Source of the DNA: JARYMI01 sp037444845
Lineage (GTDB): Bacteria > Acidobacteriota > Aminicenantia > Aminicenantales > UBA8522
DNA length: 23,696 bases
Direction: 5' to 3'
NCBI GenBank assembly: GCA_037444845.1
Contig: JBBILQ010000042.1
Location: 1-23,696, forward strand
Shown: in pieces, positions 14,807-22,620 of the stretch
Layout: each line of letters starts with the position of its first letter
Position numbering within the stretch: the stretch's first letter is position 1
Translations under genes and position numbers: made by a program
Notes under the pieces: model-generated
Told to the model about the DNA's origin: nothing
Database searches by the model: none
What the model saw: only the letters and a program-made list of their open reading frames with translations

Positions 14807-15853
14807 TCATTGCGGCAGGGGCTCAGCGGCCCAAAGCTTCTTCACAACCTTGAAAACAGGCTCAACCTCTCTCTCTGTGGAAGTTGAGATTCCGGCTTCA
14901 GAAGGGGATACCCGTTCCTTCCCGATAAGCGTTAGCAGGACGTTTCTCACTCCTCTTTCAAGCCCCTCAAGGTTGTACCCTCCCTCGAGCGTCAGGAGCA
15001 GCTTTCCTTGAGCAGAGGCGGCGGCCATGTTCATGACGGCAGCCGTCAGGCCGCTGAAACCAGCCGCGCTGACGCTCATTCCGCCCAGCGGGTCGCCGGC
15101 GAAAATATCAAACCCAGCAGAGACAAGGATGAATTCGGGCTGGTAAGCTTTTGCCACAGGAGAAAGCAACCTCTCGAAAATGAACAGGTAGTCGGCATCG
15201 GTTTTTCCGGGCGCGAGGGGCACGTTGATGGTAAATCCCTCTCCCTCCCCGCTTCCGATTTCATTCCAGAAGCCTGTGCCCGGATAGTGGGGAAACTGGT
15301 GGAGTGAGAAATAGAGGACATCGTTCCGTGAATAGAAAGAATGCTGGGTCCCGTTCCCGTGGTGGAGGTCCCAGTCGACGATCAGGACGCGTCTGAGCCC
15401 GTGGTTTTTGATCAGGTGCTGGGCCGCGATGGCGACGTTGTTGAAGATGCAGAAGCCTCTGGCCTTGGAGGCTTCGGCGTGGTGTCCGGGCGGCCGGACC
15501 AGGGCGAAACCGTTGTTGAGGCTGCCCTCCATGATCATGTCGGCTGCCTGAAGAAGGCCCCCTGCGGCCAGGCAGGCCACTTCGAAAGAGCGCGGGCAGG
15601 TCGTCGTATCGGGGTCAAGATAGACTCTTTCCCTGGCGGCCGTTTCTTTTATTTCGTCGAAATAGGTTTTCGTGTGGACCAGGGTGATTTCTTCCTCTGT
15701 GGCCAGCCGCGGCTCGATGATGGGAAACGAAAACAGAACTGGATCTTGCTCTAACATCCGGTAAACGGCCTCGAGCCGCTGCGGGCTTTCCGGATGATAA
15801 TCGCCCATCCGGTGCTCGAGGTAGCGCCAATCTTTGACTATTCCGGTGGTCAT
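14807..15853 (-). CDS. Histone-deacetylase-family amidohydrolase (AcuC / acetylpolyamine deacetylase type)
   Basis: A 348-residue zinc-dependent deacetylase of the arginase/deacetylase fold. Visible active-site parts: the tandem His124-His125 in VRPPGHHAE, zinc ligands Asp162 and His164 in VDWDLHHGNG, the third ligand Asp249 in SAGFD, and the late LEGGYN with the catalytic tyrosine. HPESPQRLEAV near residue 20 is the usual family opening. Substrates in bacterial relatives include acetylated polyamines, acetyl-lysine and other N-acetyl amides; which applies here cannot be read from the sequence. Its ATG overlaps the TGA of the symporter gene (ATGA at 15853-15850), so the two proteins are made together. 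A role on an imported N-acetylated compound is inferred from this coupling only. Confidence 0.9.
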   Translation of the reverse strand: MTTGIVKDWRYLEHRMGDYHPESPQRLEAVYRMLEQDPVLFSFPIIEPRLATEEEITLVHTKTYFDEIKETAARERVYLDPDTTTCPRSFEVACLAAGGLLQAADMIMEGSLNNGFALVRPPGHHAEASKARGFCIFNNVAIAAQHLIKNHGLRRVLIVDWDLHHGNGTQHSFYSRNDVLYFSLHQFPHYPGTGFWNEIGSGEGEGFTINVPLAPGKTDADYLFIFERLLSPVAKAYQPEFILVSAGFDIFAGDPLGGMSVSAAGFSGLTAAVMNMAAASAQGKLLLTLEGGYNLEGLERGVRNVLLTLIGKERVSPSEAGISTSTEREVEPVFKVVKKLWAAEPLPQ

Positions 15854-17316
15854 TTCCGGAAGAACTTCTCCAGCTCTTCAGGCTTGGGTTTTTTGGTCAG
15901 GAGGCTGACGATGATGAGCGAAGCGAGCGAAGCGATAAGGGCCGGATAGATAAGCGGGATGCCCCAGGGATCGCCGTCCGGGACCTTCTCCGGGGGCAGA
16001 ACGCGGGTCATGACAAAAAAGAAAATGCAGACCGCCGTCCCCGAGATGATCGAAGCCAGCCCGCCGGCTTTGGTGGCTCGCTTCCAGGTCAAAGCGGCGA
16101 TGAGCGCCGGCGTGATCGCCACGCCGTAGACGGTGTAGGCGAAAAAGCTCATGGCCAGAACGCTCTTGAGCTGCACGGCCAGAAGGAATGCGATGACTCC
16201 GATGAAAACGACGAGAATCTTCTGGAGCGCCACCATGGCCTTCTGGCTGGCGTCTCTCTTGATGAACCTCTGGTAAATGTCGCGCATGAGCGTGGTTGAC
16301 GGCGAAAGGAGGTAGTTCATGCCCGTCGACAGGACCACCGCGCAGGCGGCGCCCAAGAGGAGCACGCCGACTGGCGCCGGAACGAGGCTTCGCGCGGCCA
16401 TGAGCACGACTTTGCCTCCTTCCTTGGGCACGCTCAAATCGATCCTGTCCTGGAATTTGCTGTAAGCGAAGACGGCAATGACGACGACCACCGTTTCGAC
16501 GAAGATCGTGCCCAGCGTCCACCAGACAACAGATTTCTTTGCGTCCCTAACTGTCCGGGCGCTGTAAAATTTCTGGTACATGCTCTGGACTCCCATCAGC
16601 AAGAACATCGTCGAGAGGAAGTAGCCGATGACCTTGAGCCAGGGATGAGCTCCGAACTGGTCATTGACCACGGCAAAATAGCCCGGGTCAAGGGCCTGGC
16701 TCGCCTGGGCATAGCCTCCGGCGGCAAGCCAGACGAAGGGCACGGCTAACAGACAGGCCAGGACGATGATAATCCCGTTGGGCAGGTCTGTGTAAGCGAT
16801 GGCCACCATGCCGCCCAGAGCTGTGAACAGGATGACAAACAGGGCGGCGATGATCGTCCCGAGCGACTCGGGGACGCGGCCGTCTGTGACCACGTTCAAG
16901 ATGAACCCGCCCGCCACGAACTGGTAAGAAACGATGGCCGTGAAGGAGATGATCAGGGCAATCGCGCCGAAGATTCGCGCCGCCGGGCCGTAGCGGACCT
17001 CGAGCACGTCGCCCACCGTGTACTGGCCGAAGGTGCGGATCTTAGCGGCCAGAAAATAGATGATGATGATCCCGACCCAGGCGCCGCCGGCGAGCCAGAG
17101 GGCGGAGAAACCGGCCTTGGAGGCGAACTCGGCGCCGCTAATGAACGTGCCCGACCCGATCCAGGTGCAGATCAGCGTGAAAACCATGACCTGCCATTTG
17201 AGGCTGCGGCCGGCCACCATGAAGTCCTCCTGACTCTTGACGCGGCGGGCCCGGATGAAATTCAAGACCGTCAGGACAAGAAGGTAAATCAGGATGATGG
17301 AAAGATAAATCGACAT
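15850..17316 (-). CDS. Sodium:solute symporter (SSS family)
   Basis: A 488-residue inner-membrane transporter with about 13 hydrophobic segments. Family features are the N-terminal VAGRSLKW after helix 1, TWIGSGTFISGAEFA near residue 51, FGQYTVGDVLEVRYGP near 95, ALGGMVAIAYTDLPNGIII near 166, and ALITW-type late segments. Homologues take up sugars, amino acids, acetate, pantothenate or nucleosides with sodium; the substrate here is not recognisable. The start ATG at 17314-17316 has a strong ribosome site, GGAGGG, just upstream. It lies 24 nt after the radical SAM gene and overlaps the deacetylase start by 4 nt. Confidence 0.92.
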   Translation of the reverse strand: MSIYLSIILIYLLVLTVLNFIRARRVKSQEDFMVAGRSLKWQVMVFTLICTWIGSGTFISGAEFASKAGFSALWLAGGAWVGIIIIYFLAAKIRTFGQYTVGDVLEVRYGPAARIFGAIALIISFTAIVSYQFVAGGFILNVVTDGRVPESLGTIIAALFVILFTALGGMVAIAYTDLPNGIIIVLACLLAVPFVWLAAGGYAQASQALDPGYFAVVNDQFGAHPWLKVIGYFLSTMFLLMGVQSMYQKFYSARTVRDAKKSVVWWTLGTIFVETVVVVIAVFAYSKFQDRIDLSVPKEGGKVVLMAARSLVPAPVGVLLLGAACAVVLSTGMNYLLSPSTTLMRDIYQRFIKRDASQKAMVALQKILVVFIGVIAFLLAVQLKSVLAMSFFAYTVYGVAITPALIAALTWKRATKAGGLASIISGTAVCIFFFVMTRVLPPEKVPDGDPWGIPLIYPALIASLASLIIVSLLTKKPKPEELEKFFRK

Positions 17317-17333
17317 GTCTCCCTCCTTTCGGT

Positions 17334-17351
17334 AGCGTCTTTAAAGACGCT
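17334..17351. promoter_or_regulatory. Perfect 18-bp palindrome at the radical SAM / symporter junction
   Basis: AGCGTCTTTAAAGACGCT is an exact self-complement. It includes the last codons and TAA stop of the radical SAM gene and ends only a few bases before the strong ribosome site of the symporter. It could be an operator, or in mRNA a hairpin that separates expression of the two genes. It has no T run, so it is not a standard terminator. Confidence 0.5.
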
Positions 17352-18825
17352 TTCTCCGGAAGAGTTTTTTCAATCTTAGCTTTATATAAACAAGGGCCAT
17401 GACGGCATACCGTCTGATGTCTCCGGCAGAGCGGATATTGGCCATGACCCGAGGGATTTTCCGGGCGATCGAGATGCGGCCTCCGGAAAATGACCAGCGG
17501 AAGAGGAGCTCGCTGACCTGGGCCCAGGAGAGCCTGTCCAGGAAGAGAGGAACATCTCCCTGGGCGGTGGGCAGAGTGATGATCTTTGGAGGATGCTCTT
17601 CCGTCCAGGAAAAGTCAGCCGGCAGGACGCCAATTTCTCTGGCCGTCCTCTCCAGCGGCGTGCCGGGATAGACGTGGAGGATGGCCACGCTCGCTTCGAC
17701 CTCGTCCTTGTGCTGCTCGATGAGCCGGATTGTTTCCTGGGCTTCTTCCCAGGTTTCGGTCGGGTGGCTGAAGATGAAAAAGGCATTCGGGACGATGTCA
17801 AGCTCCTTGCACCAGGCAACGATGTTATGGAAATCCTCGATCCTGATTCTCTTATCGATGACCGTGTTCCTGACTCTCTCTGACCCGGCTTCGACTCCAA
17901 AGGATACGTAAAAAAGCCCGGCTTCTTTCATCCTGGCTAACAGGGGCTTGGTCATGAGGTCGAGGCGGATTTCGCACTGCCAGAAGATCGGTAATTTTTT
18001 TTCGAGGATGAGGTCGCAGATTTCCTCCACCCTCTTGGCGCTAACATTAAAGGTGTCATCATAGAAGTGGATGACCCGGGCGCCGCGGTTCTGGACATGA
18101 AACTCGATCTCCTGGATGACGTTGGCCGGGCTGCGCACCCGGACCGAGCGGCCCCAGTTGATCGGGGTGGCGCAAAAGTTGCAGTTGAAAGGGCAGCCCC
18201 GGCTGGACATGACGTTGACGGCCTGAAGCGCGCCGCGGCCCGGAACGTCAATCTTGAAGTTGTATTTTTCGAACGGCACGAGATGGAAAGCAGGGAAGGG
18301 GAGGTAATCGAGGTTGGGGATGGGTGAGCGCGGCCGGTTGGAAACGACCCGGCCGTTCGCCCGGTAAGAGATGCCGGCGATATGGGTAATCCCGTTGATC
18401 CCGCGTCGTCTTCCCAGAGCGCGGCTGAGGTCGAGCATGGTCAGCTCACCCTCGCCCCTGACCACGAGGTCGAGCTCGGGGATATGGGTCAGGGCATCCT
18501 CGGCTGCCATGGAAGCGTGGGGGCCGCCCATCACGGTGAATGCCCCGGGGTGGGCTTCCTTTGCCAGCTTGACCAGCTTGAAACTCTGGAAGCGGTTCTC
18601 GGTCGTCGATGTCACGCCCACGATATCCGGTTTGTCGCCGCTTATTTTTCGTTCGATGTCACGCCAGCCTAACTTGAGGATGTCGGCCGGGACGATCTCG
18701 ACATCGACTCCTTCTTTTTCCAGGACAGCAGCGATGGACAGAATCCCGAGCGGCGGCATGGATGACCCCCTGGACCAGCGCTCGGCGAAATATCCGCCCG
18801 GCGGGACATAGAGTTGGATTTTCAT
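17341..18825 (-). CDS. B12-binding-domain radical SAM protein, substrate unknown
   Basis: A 494-residue iron-sulfur enzyme. An N-terminal cobalamin-binding-like Rossmann domain (about 1-140: SSMPPLGILSIAAVLEKEG, then DIVGVTSTT, VMGGPHAS and VVRGEGE) is followed by a radical SAM core with the cluster motif C-x3-C-x2-C at Cys211, Cys215 and Cys218 (SRGCPFNCNFCATP) and the later GVEAGSERV segment. The C-terminal about 130 residues end in a very basic tail (KKLFRRKRL). The DxHxxG motif for base-off cobalamin is not seen, so bound B12 is uncertain. Such proteins act as methyltransferases, cyclases or lipid-modifying enzymes (BchE, HpnJ and related). It starts 4 nt after the smc stop, implying coupling. 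The function cannot be named. Confidence 0.9.
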   Translation of the reverse strand: MKIQLYVPPGGYFAERWSRGSSMPPLGILSIAAVLEKEGVDVEIVPADILKLGWRDIERKISGDKPDIVGVTSTTENRFQSFKLVKLAKEAHPGAFTVMGGPHASMAAEDALTHIPELDLVVRGEGELTMLDLSRALGRRRGINGITHIAGISYRANGRVVSNRPRSPIPNLDYLPFPAFHLVPFEKYNFKIDVPGRGALQAVNVMSSRGCPFNCNFCATPINWGRSVRVRSPANVIQEIEFHVQNRGARVIHFYDDTFNVSAKRVEEICDLILEKKLPIFWQCEIRLDLMTKPLLARMKEAGLFYVSFGVEAGSERVRNTVIDKRIRIEDFHNIVAWCKELDIVPNAFFIFSHPTETWEEAQETIRLIEQHKDEVEASVAILHVYPGTPLERTAREIGVLPADFSWTEEHPPKIITLPTAQGDVPLFLDRLSWAQVSELLFRWSFSGGRISIARKIPRVMANIRSAGDIRRYAVMALVYIKLRLKKLFRRKRL

Positions 18826-18829
18826 CCGA

Positions 18830-21800
18830 TTAGCTGATCAACTCCTGCTGTTTTTCCATTTTGACCGAATAGAGCTTGGTGATGTTGGGCTCGGCCATGG
18901 TCGTTCCGTAGATGTAATCGGCCACCTCCATGGTCTTATAATTATGGGTGACGATGATGAACTGCGTGTTTTTCTTGAGGTTTTTCATCAGCTCGAGAAA
19001 GCGCGACAGGTTGACGTCATCCAGGGCCGCGTCGACTTCATCCAGGATGCAGAAGGGCGTCGGCTTGTAGCGGAACAGGGCGAAAAGAAAAGCCAGGCTG
19101 GCCAGGCTTTTTTCACCGCCTGAAAGCAGGCTGATGTTCTGCACTTTTTTCCCTGGCGGCTGGGCGATGAGATCGACGCCGCTTTCCAGGGGGTTGGCCT
19201 CGTCGGCGAGCTTGACCTCGGCTGAGCCGCCCATGAAAAGGAGAGCGAAGACCTCCTGGAAAAATTTGTTGACTTCTGCCAGAGCGGTCAGGAACTGGGA
19301 CTTGCTTTCTTCGTCGATCTCGCGGATCGCTTCTTGCGTGGCGTCGATCGACTCCCTGAGGTCGTTGCGCTGCCGGGCGAGAAAATCGTAGCGCTCTTTG
19401 TGGCTGAGGTATTCCTCCTCAGCCATGAGGTTGACGGCCTTGTATTTCTGGAGCTCCTCCTCGGCCTGGCTGAGCTCTTCCTCGACGTCGGCTGCCAAGA
19501 GTTCGGCCGACACGGGCTCATTTCTAACCTCGTGGAGTGTTTTCTTCAATTCCTGCCAGCAGGTTTCTTCGAGGTTGACCAGGTCTCTGTCGATCTCGGC
19601 TTTCAGAATCTCCCACCTGACGCGCTCCTCCTTTTTTCTTTCCATCTCTTCCCGGAGCTCGGCCAGCTTCTTTTCTCTCTCTTCTTCTTCTTTGCGGAGC
19701 CTCTGGAGATCGGTTTCTCTTTCCAAGCGCCGTTCCTGCCGGTTTTTTTTCTCTTCTTCCAGGTTTCTTGCTTTTGTCTCCAGCGCCTGACGCATTTCCC
19801 GAAGCTCGGCCTGCTCTTTTTCGGCCAACCGGCCTTCCTCCTCATAGGCGGCGATTTTCTTCAGGAGGCTATCTTTTCTTTCGCTGAGCTCCTCGAGCTT
19901 CGCGCCGGCGTTTCTGATTCTTTCCTGGATGAGCTCGGCTCCGGCCCGGATTTCGATCATCCGTTTCTCCTCCTCGACGTTTTTTCCCCGGGAAAGGAAA
20001 AACTTTTTTTCCTCCGCCTCCAGACGGGCCTGGATTGACCTCTCCCCGGCCTCGAGAAGCGTAATTTTTTGGAGAAGAGACTCTCTGTTGGCGCTGAGAG
20101 CATCACAGTCACGGTGGAGAATCTCGAGCTCCTGGTTCAAAAGAGAAATGAGGCTGGCCGTCTTTTGCCGCTCGGAGTCTGAGGCCATCCTCGTCCTCTC
20201 CCGGCTGAGGAGTTTCTGTTCAAGGTCAGCCCGGAGGGAGGCCTCGTGGCCAAGCTGTTCTTCCAGCTTCTTGACTTTGGCGAGTTCTTTTTCGAACTCG
20301 GCTGAGAGGCGAGCCAGTTCAGCTTCGCGGCCGGCGATCCTTTCTTCTAACTTTTTTATCTCCTGGCCCAGAGCAAAAACACCCTCTTCTCTTTTTCCCA
20401 GCCTGAGCAGGCCGGAGGAGAGGAGCAGGTCTCCAGCGGGCGTGATGAAATTCAGGGAAGGGAAGCGCAGCCAGAGCTCAACGGCTGCTTTCACATTCCT
20501 GACGATAACGGCTTCCCTAAGCTGGCCGAGGTAAGCTTTGATCTTAGGGTGGGGCCTGAGGCGCGGCTTAACGGATCCCATGACATTCGGGTCATTGAGC
20601 GCGGGCAAGGCCGTTTCTCCTCCTGCTCCAGAAATGAGAAGAAAGCGGCCTTCCAGGCTTTTTTCGGCTAAGCGCTCGAGGAAGTCGAGGGCGGGTATGA
20701 CCGGCGCGCTGGCTTCTTCTTTCCAGAGGGCGTCGATGAGAAGCGCGGATTCAGGGTCAGTCTCGATAAGGTCGGCGAGCTGGCCCAGGGCTTCTGGAAG
20801 GTCTGAGGCGGGCCAGGCTTTTTTCTGGATATCCTCCATTTTGCGGAGAGCCTGGAGGCTGTAACAGTCTTCATCCTGCGCTTTCCTGACTGCGTCGACG
20901 CGGCCTTTGAGGTTTTCTGCCTCAGCCCTTGTTACTTCTAGCGCGGACTTCAGTCCGGCGATCGTTTTCTGCTGTTCTTCGAAGGCTATCCTGTCTTCGG
21001 CCAACTCTCTTTCCAGTCGCTGGCTTGATTCCTCTTTAGTCCGGAGGACAGCTCTCTCTTTCTCCGACTGGGTTTCGAGCTTGGCTTTTTGCCGAGCCAG
21101 AAGGTCCAGCTCTTTCTCCGTTTTAATGACCTCGTTCCGCAGTTCGGTGAGCTCGGAAAGCTTGAGGAACTGCTCTTCTCTGAGAGTTCTGATGGCCTTT
21201 TCGAGGAGGGAGAAATCCTCCTGGGCAGAGAGGGAGACGGTTTCGGCGTTGTCCACTTCTCGCTTCTTTTCTTCGTAAGCCTTCTCCAGGTCAGCGAGGT
21301 GAGTCTCGCGCTGGCTGATCTCGGTTTCGAGGCGAGATAGCTCCTCTTTAAGCTCCGCAGCGGCGGCCACGGCCTTTCTTGCCTTTTCGGCCAGGAGTTC
21401 GCTTTGTCTTGTCTCTTTTTCTTTTTCGGCCTCAGCCCGGCTGATCTGGGATTCGAGAGAAAAAAGAGAATCCTGGTTTTCCTTGACTGATTTTTCGAGC
21501 TCCCAGGCTTCCCGTCTTTTTTCCGCGAGTTGCCGCTCTTCGCTTTTGATACAAGACATCAGCTCTTTTTCCTGGTTGAGACAGTCGCCGTGTTGCCTGG
21601 CCGCTTCTTCGTGCCGTCGCTCGAGCTGGTCGAGCTTTCGCTTGAAATTGAGCCCGGTGAGCTGGCGGATTCTTTCCCGCAGTTTCCTGTACCGGGCTGC
21701 GGCCTGGGCTTGCCGCTGCAGGGAATTTTTCGCCCTGGCGACTTCGCTGATGATGTCCTCCAGCCGGACGAGGTTCTGCTCGCTCAAAGTGAGCTTGCCC

Positions 21801-22312
21801 TGGGCTTCTTTTTTCTTGTCTTTGTAAAAAGCTGTGCCAGCCGCTTCCTCCAAAAGAAGCCTTTTTTCAGCCGGCTTGGCGGTCAGGAGAAGCCCGATGC
21901 TCCCTTGTTCGATGACAAAATATTCTTTCTCGGCCACCGCCTGCTTCCAGAGGGCATCCTGGATGTCCTTCAGCCTGGCCGTTTTTCCGTTGAGGCGGTA
22001 TTCGCTCTCGCCAGACCTGAAGACTCGGTGGCCGAAGGCCATCTCTTCCTCGTCGTGCTGGAGGAAAAGGGAAACCTCGGCCATCCCTAACGGCGGTTTC
22101 TTGGTGTTGCCGTTAAAGATGATGTGCTCGGTCTTCTCCCCGCGCAGCGCTTTCTGGCGCTGGCCTCCCAGGACCCAGAGGATGGCGTCGACGATGTTGC
22201 TCTTGCCCGTGCCGTTTGGACCGACAACCGCTGTGATCCCGGGATGGAAAACGATTTTTGTCCGGTCGGGGAAGGATTTGAAACCCTGGAGTTCCAGCTT
22301 CTTGATGATCAT
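18830..22312 (-). CDS. smc: Chromosome partition protein SMC
   Basis: A 1160-residue ATPase that organises and segregates the chromosome with ScpA and ScpB. The N-terminal head holds Walker A GPNGTGKSN at residues 31-39, and the C-terminal head holds the signature LLSGGEKS (about 1062-1069) and Walker B CILDEVDAALDD (Asp1091-Glu1092). Long heptad-rich coiled coils lie on both sides of a central hinge at about 490-660. The hinge is diverged: the usual G-x-x-G opening is not obvious, but GRFLLI and the FITPAGDLLLSSG segment match the family layout. A frame extends to TTG 22357, yet ATG 22312 is the likely start because MIIKKLELQGFKSF is the standard SMC N-terminus and 22357 is upstream of the predicted transcription start. 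It is first in the block that continues to 14807. Confidence 0.95.
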   Translation of the reverse strand: MIIKKLELQGFKSFPDRTKIVFHPGITAVVGPNGTGKSNIVDAILWVLGGQRQKALRGEKTEHIIFNGNTKKPPLGMAEVSLFLQHDEEEMAFGHRVFRSGESEYRLNGKTARLKDIQDALWKQAVAEKEYFVIEQGSIGLLLTAKPAEKRLLLEEAAGTAFYKDKKKEAQGKLTLSEQNLVRLEDIISEVARAKNSLQRQAQAAARYRKLRERIRQLTGLNFKRKLDQLERRHEEAARQHGDCLNQEKELMSCIKSEERQLAEKRREAWELEKSVKENQDSLFSLESQISRAEAEKEKETRQSELLAEKARKAVAAAAELKEELSRLETEISQRETHLADLEKAYEEKKREVDNAETVSLSAQEDFSLLEKAIRTLREEQFLKLSELTELRNEVIKTEKELDLLARQKAKLETQSEKERAVLRTKEESSQRLERELAEDRIAFEEQQKTIAGLKSALEVTRAEAENLKGRVDAVRKAQDEDCYSLQALRKMEDIQKKAWPASDLPEALGQLADLIETDPESALLIDALWKEEASAPVIPALDFLERLAEKSLEGRFLLISGAGGETALPALNDPNVMGSVKPRLRPHPKIKAYLGQLREAVIVRNVKAAVELWLRFPSLNFITPAGDLLLSSGLLRLGKREEGVFALGQEIKKLEERIAGREAELARLSAEFEKELAKVKKLEEQLGHEASLRADLEQKLLSRERTRMASDSERQKTASLISLLNQELEILHRDCDALSANRESLLQKITLLEAGERSIQARLEAEEKKFFLSRGKNVEEEKRMIEIRAGAELIQERIRNAGAKLEELSERKDSLLKKIAAYEEEGRLAEKEQAELREMRQALETKARNLEEEKKNRQERRLERETDLQRLRKEEEEREKKLAELREEMERKKEERVRWEILKAEIDRDLVNLEETCWQELKKTLHEVRNEPVSAELLAADVEEELSQAEEELQKYKAVNLMAEEEYLSHKERYDFLARQRNDLRESIDATQEAIREIDEESKSQFLTALAEVNKFFQEVFALLFMGGSAEVKLADEANPLESGVDLIAQPPGKKVQNISLLSGGEKSLASLAFLFALFRYKPTPFCILDEVDAALDDVNLSRFLELMKNLKKNTQFIIVTHNYKTMEVADYIYGTTMAEPNITKLYSVKMEKQQELIS

Positions 22313-22346
22313 TTCATTTCGATGTGTGGCCTCAGGCCAGAGAGGT

Positions 22347-22375
22347 ATTTTAGTCAAATCAGGATTATTTTTAAA
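22347..22375 (-). promoter_or_regulatory. Promoter of smc
   Basis: On the minus strand TTTAAA (22375-22370) and TAAAAT (22352-22347) are 17 nt apart, matching consensus at 4/6 and 5/6. The predicted start near 22340 gives a leader of about 28 nt before ATG 22312. Confidence 0.5.
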
Positions 22376-22440
22376 GGGTCGGACATCTATGTACGTGTTA
22401 TTCTGATGGGCCAGGAGGCCACCCTCGGCCCCCGCACCCC

Positions 22441-22532
22441 GGGGAACCAGTCCCGTCGGTTCCCCCCATCATAAGAACGATGGGTCCCCCTTCCGCTACG
22501 GGGGCTTCAGGGCGGCCCCCTGCGCCCATCGT
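22441..22532. repeat. Cluster of GC-rich inverted repeats between divergent promoters
   Basis: The element has several stems. GGGGAACC (22441-22448) pairs with GGTTCCCC (22458-22465), 8 bp perfect with a 9-nt loop. ACGATGGG (22477-22484) pairs with CCCATCGT (22525-22532), enclosing two more hairpins, CCCCC/GGGGG (22486-22490 with 22500-22504) and CAGGG/CCCTG (22508-22512 with 22518-22522). CCCATC (22465-22470) can instead pair with GATGGG (22479-22484), giving a mutually exclusive fold. It lies outside both predicted mRNAs, so it may be a separate small RNA, a dispersed palindromic repeat or a binding-site array. No protein frame in it looks real. Confidence 0.6.
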
Positions 22533-22562
22533 GAAGACCACAGGGATGAAATTGCTTCTATT

Positions 22563-22604
22563 AAAGCGCTTTGGTTAGACTTGGAGTCAGGTATTGAATA
22601 TAAT
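22563..22604 (+). promoter_or_regulatory. Promoter of the terminal membrane-protein gene, with an upstream palindrome
   Basis: TAGACT (22576-22581) and a perfect TATAAT (22599-22604) are spaced by 17 nt. The predicted start near 22611 leaves about 10 nt of leader before ATG 22621. The 10-bp palindrome AAAGCGCTTT (22563-22572) lies just upstream of the -35 box and could bind a regulator. Confidence 0.6.
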
Positions 22605-22620
22605 CAGTAACCCTGGCCGC

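Noticed and set aside
15878..16522. 214-codon minus-strand frame inside the symporter gene, rich in Arg and His
   Set aside because: Same-strand out-of-frame reading of the symporter; composition is typical of shifted GC-rich coding DNA.
19334..20038. 234-codon plus-strand frame, Phe/Leu-rich, opposite smc
   Set aside because: Phe/Leu-rich antisense readings are expected opposite Glu/Lys/Arg coiled-coil coding sequence; not a real membrane protein.
22313..22357. TTG extension of smc by 15 residues
   Set aside because: SMC proteins normally begin at the MIIKKLELQGFKSF-like strand, and the extension overlaps the promoter.
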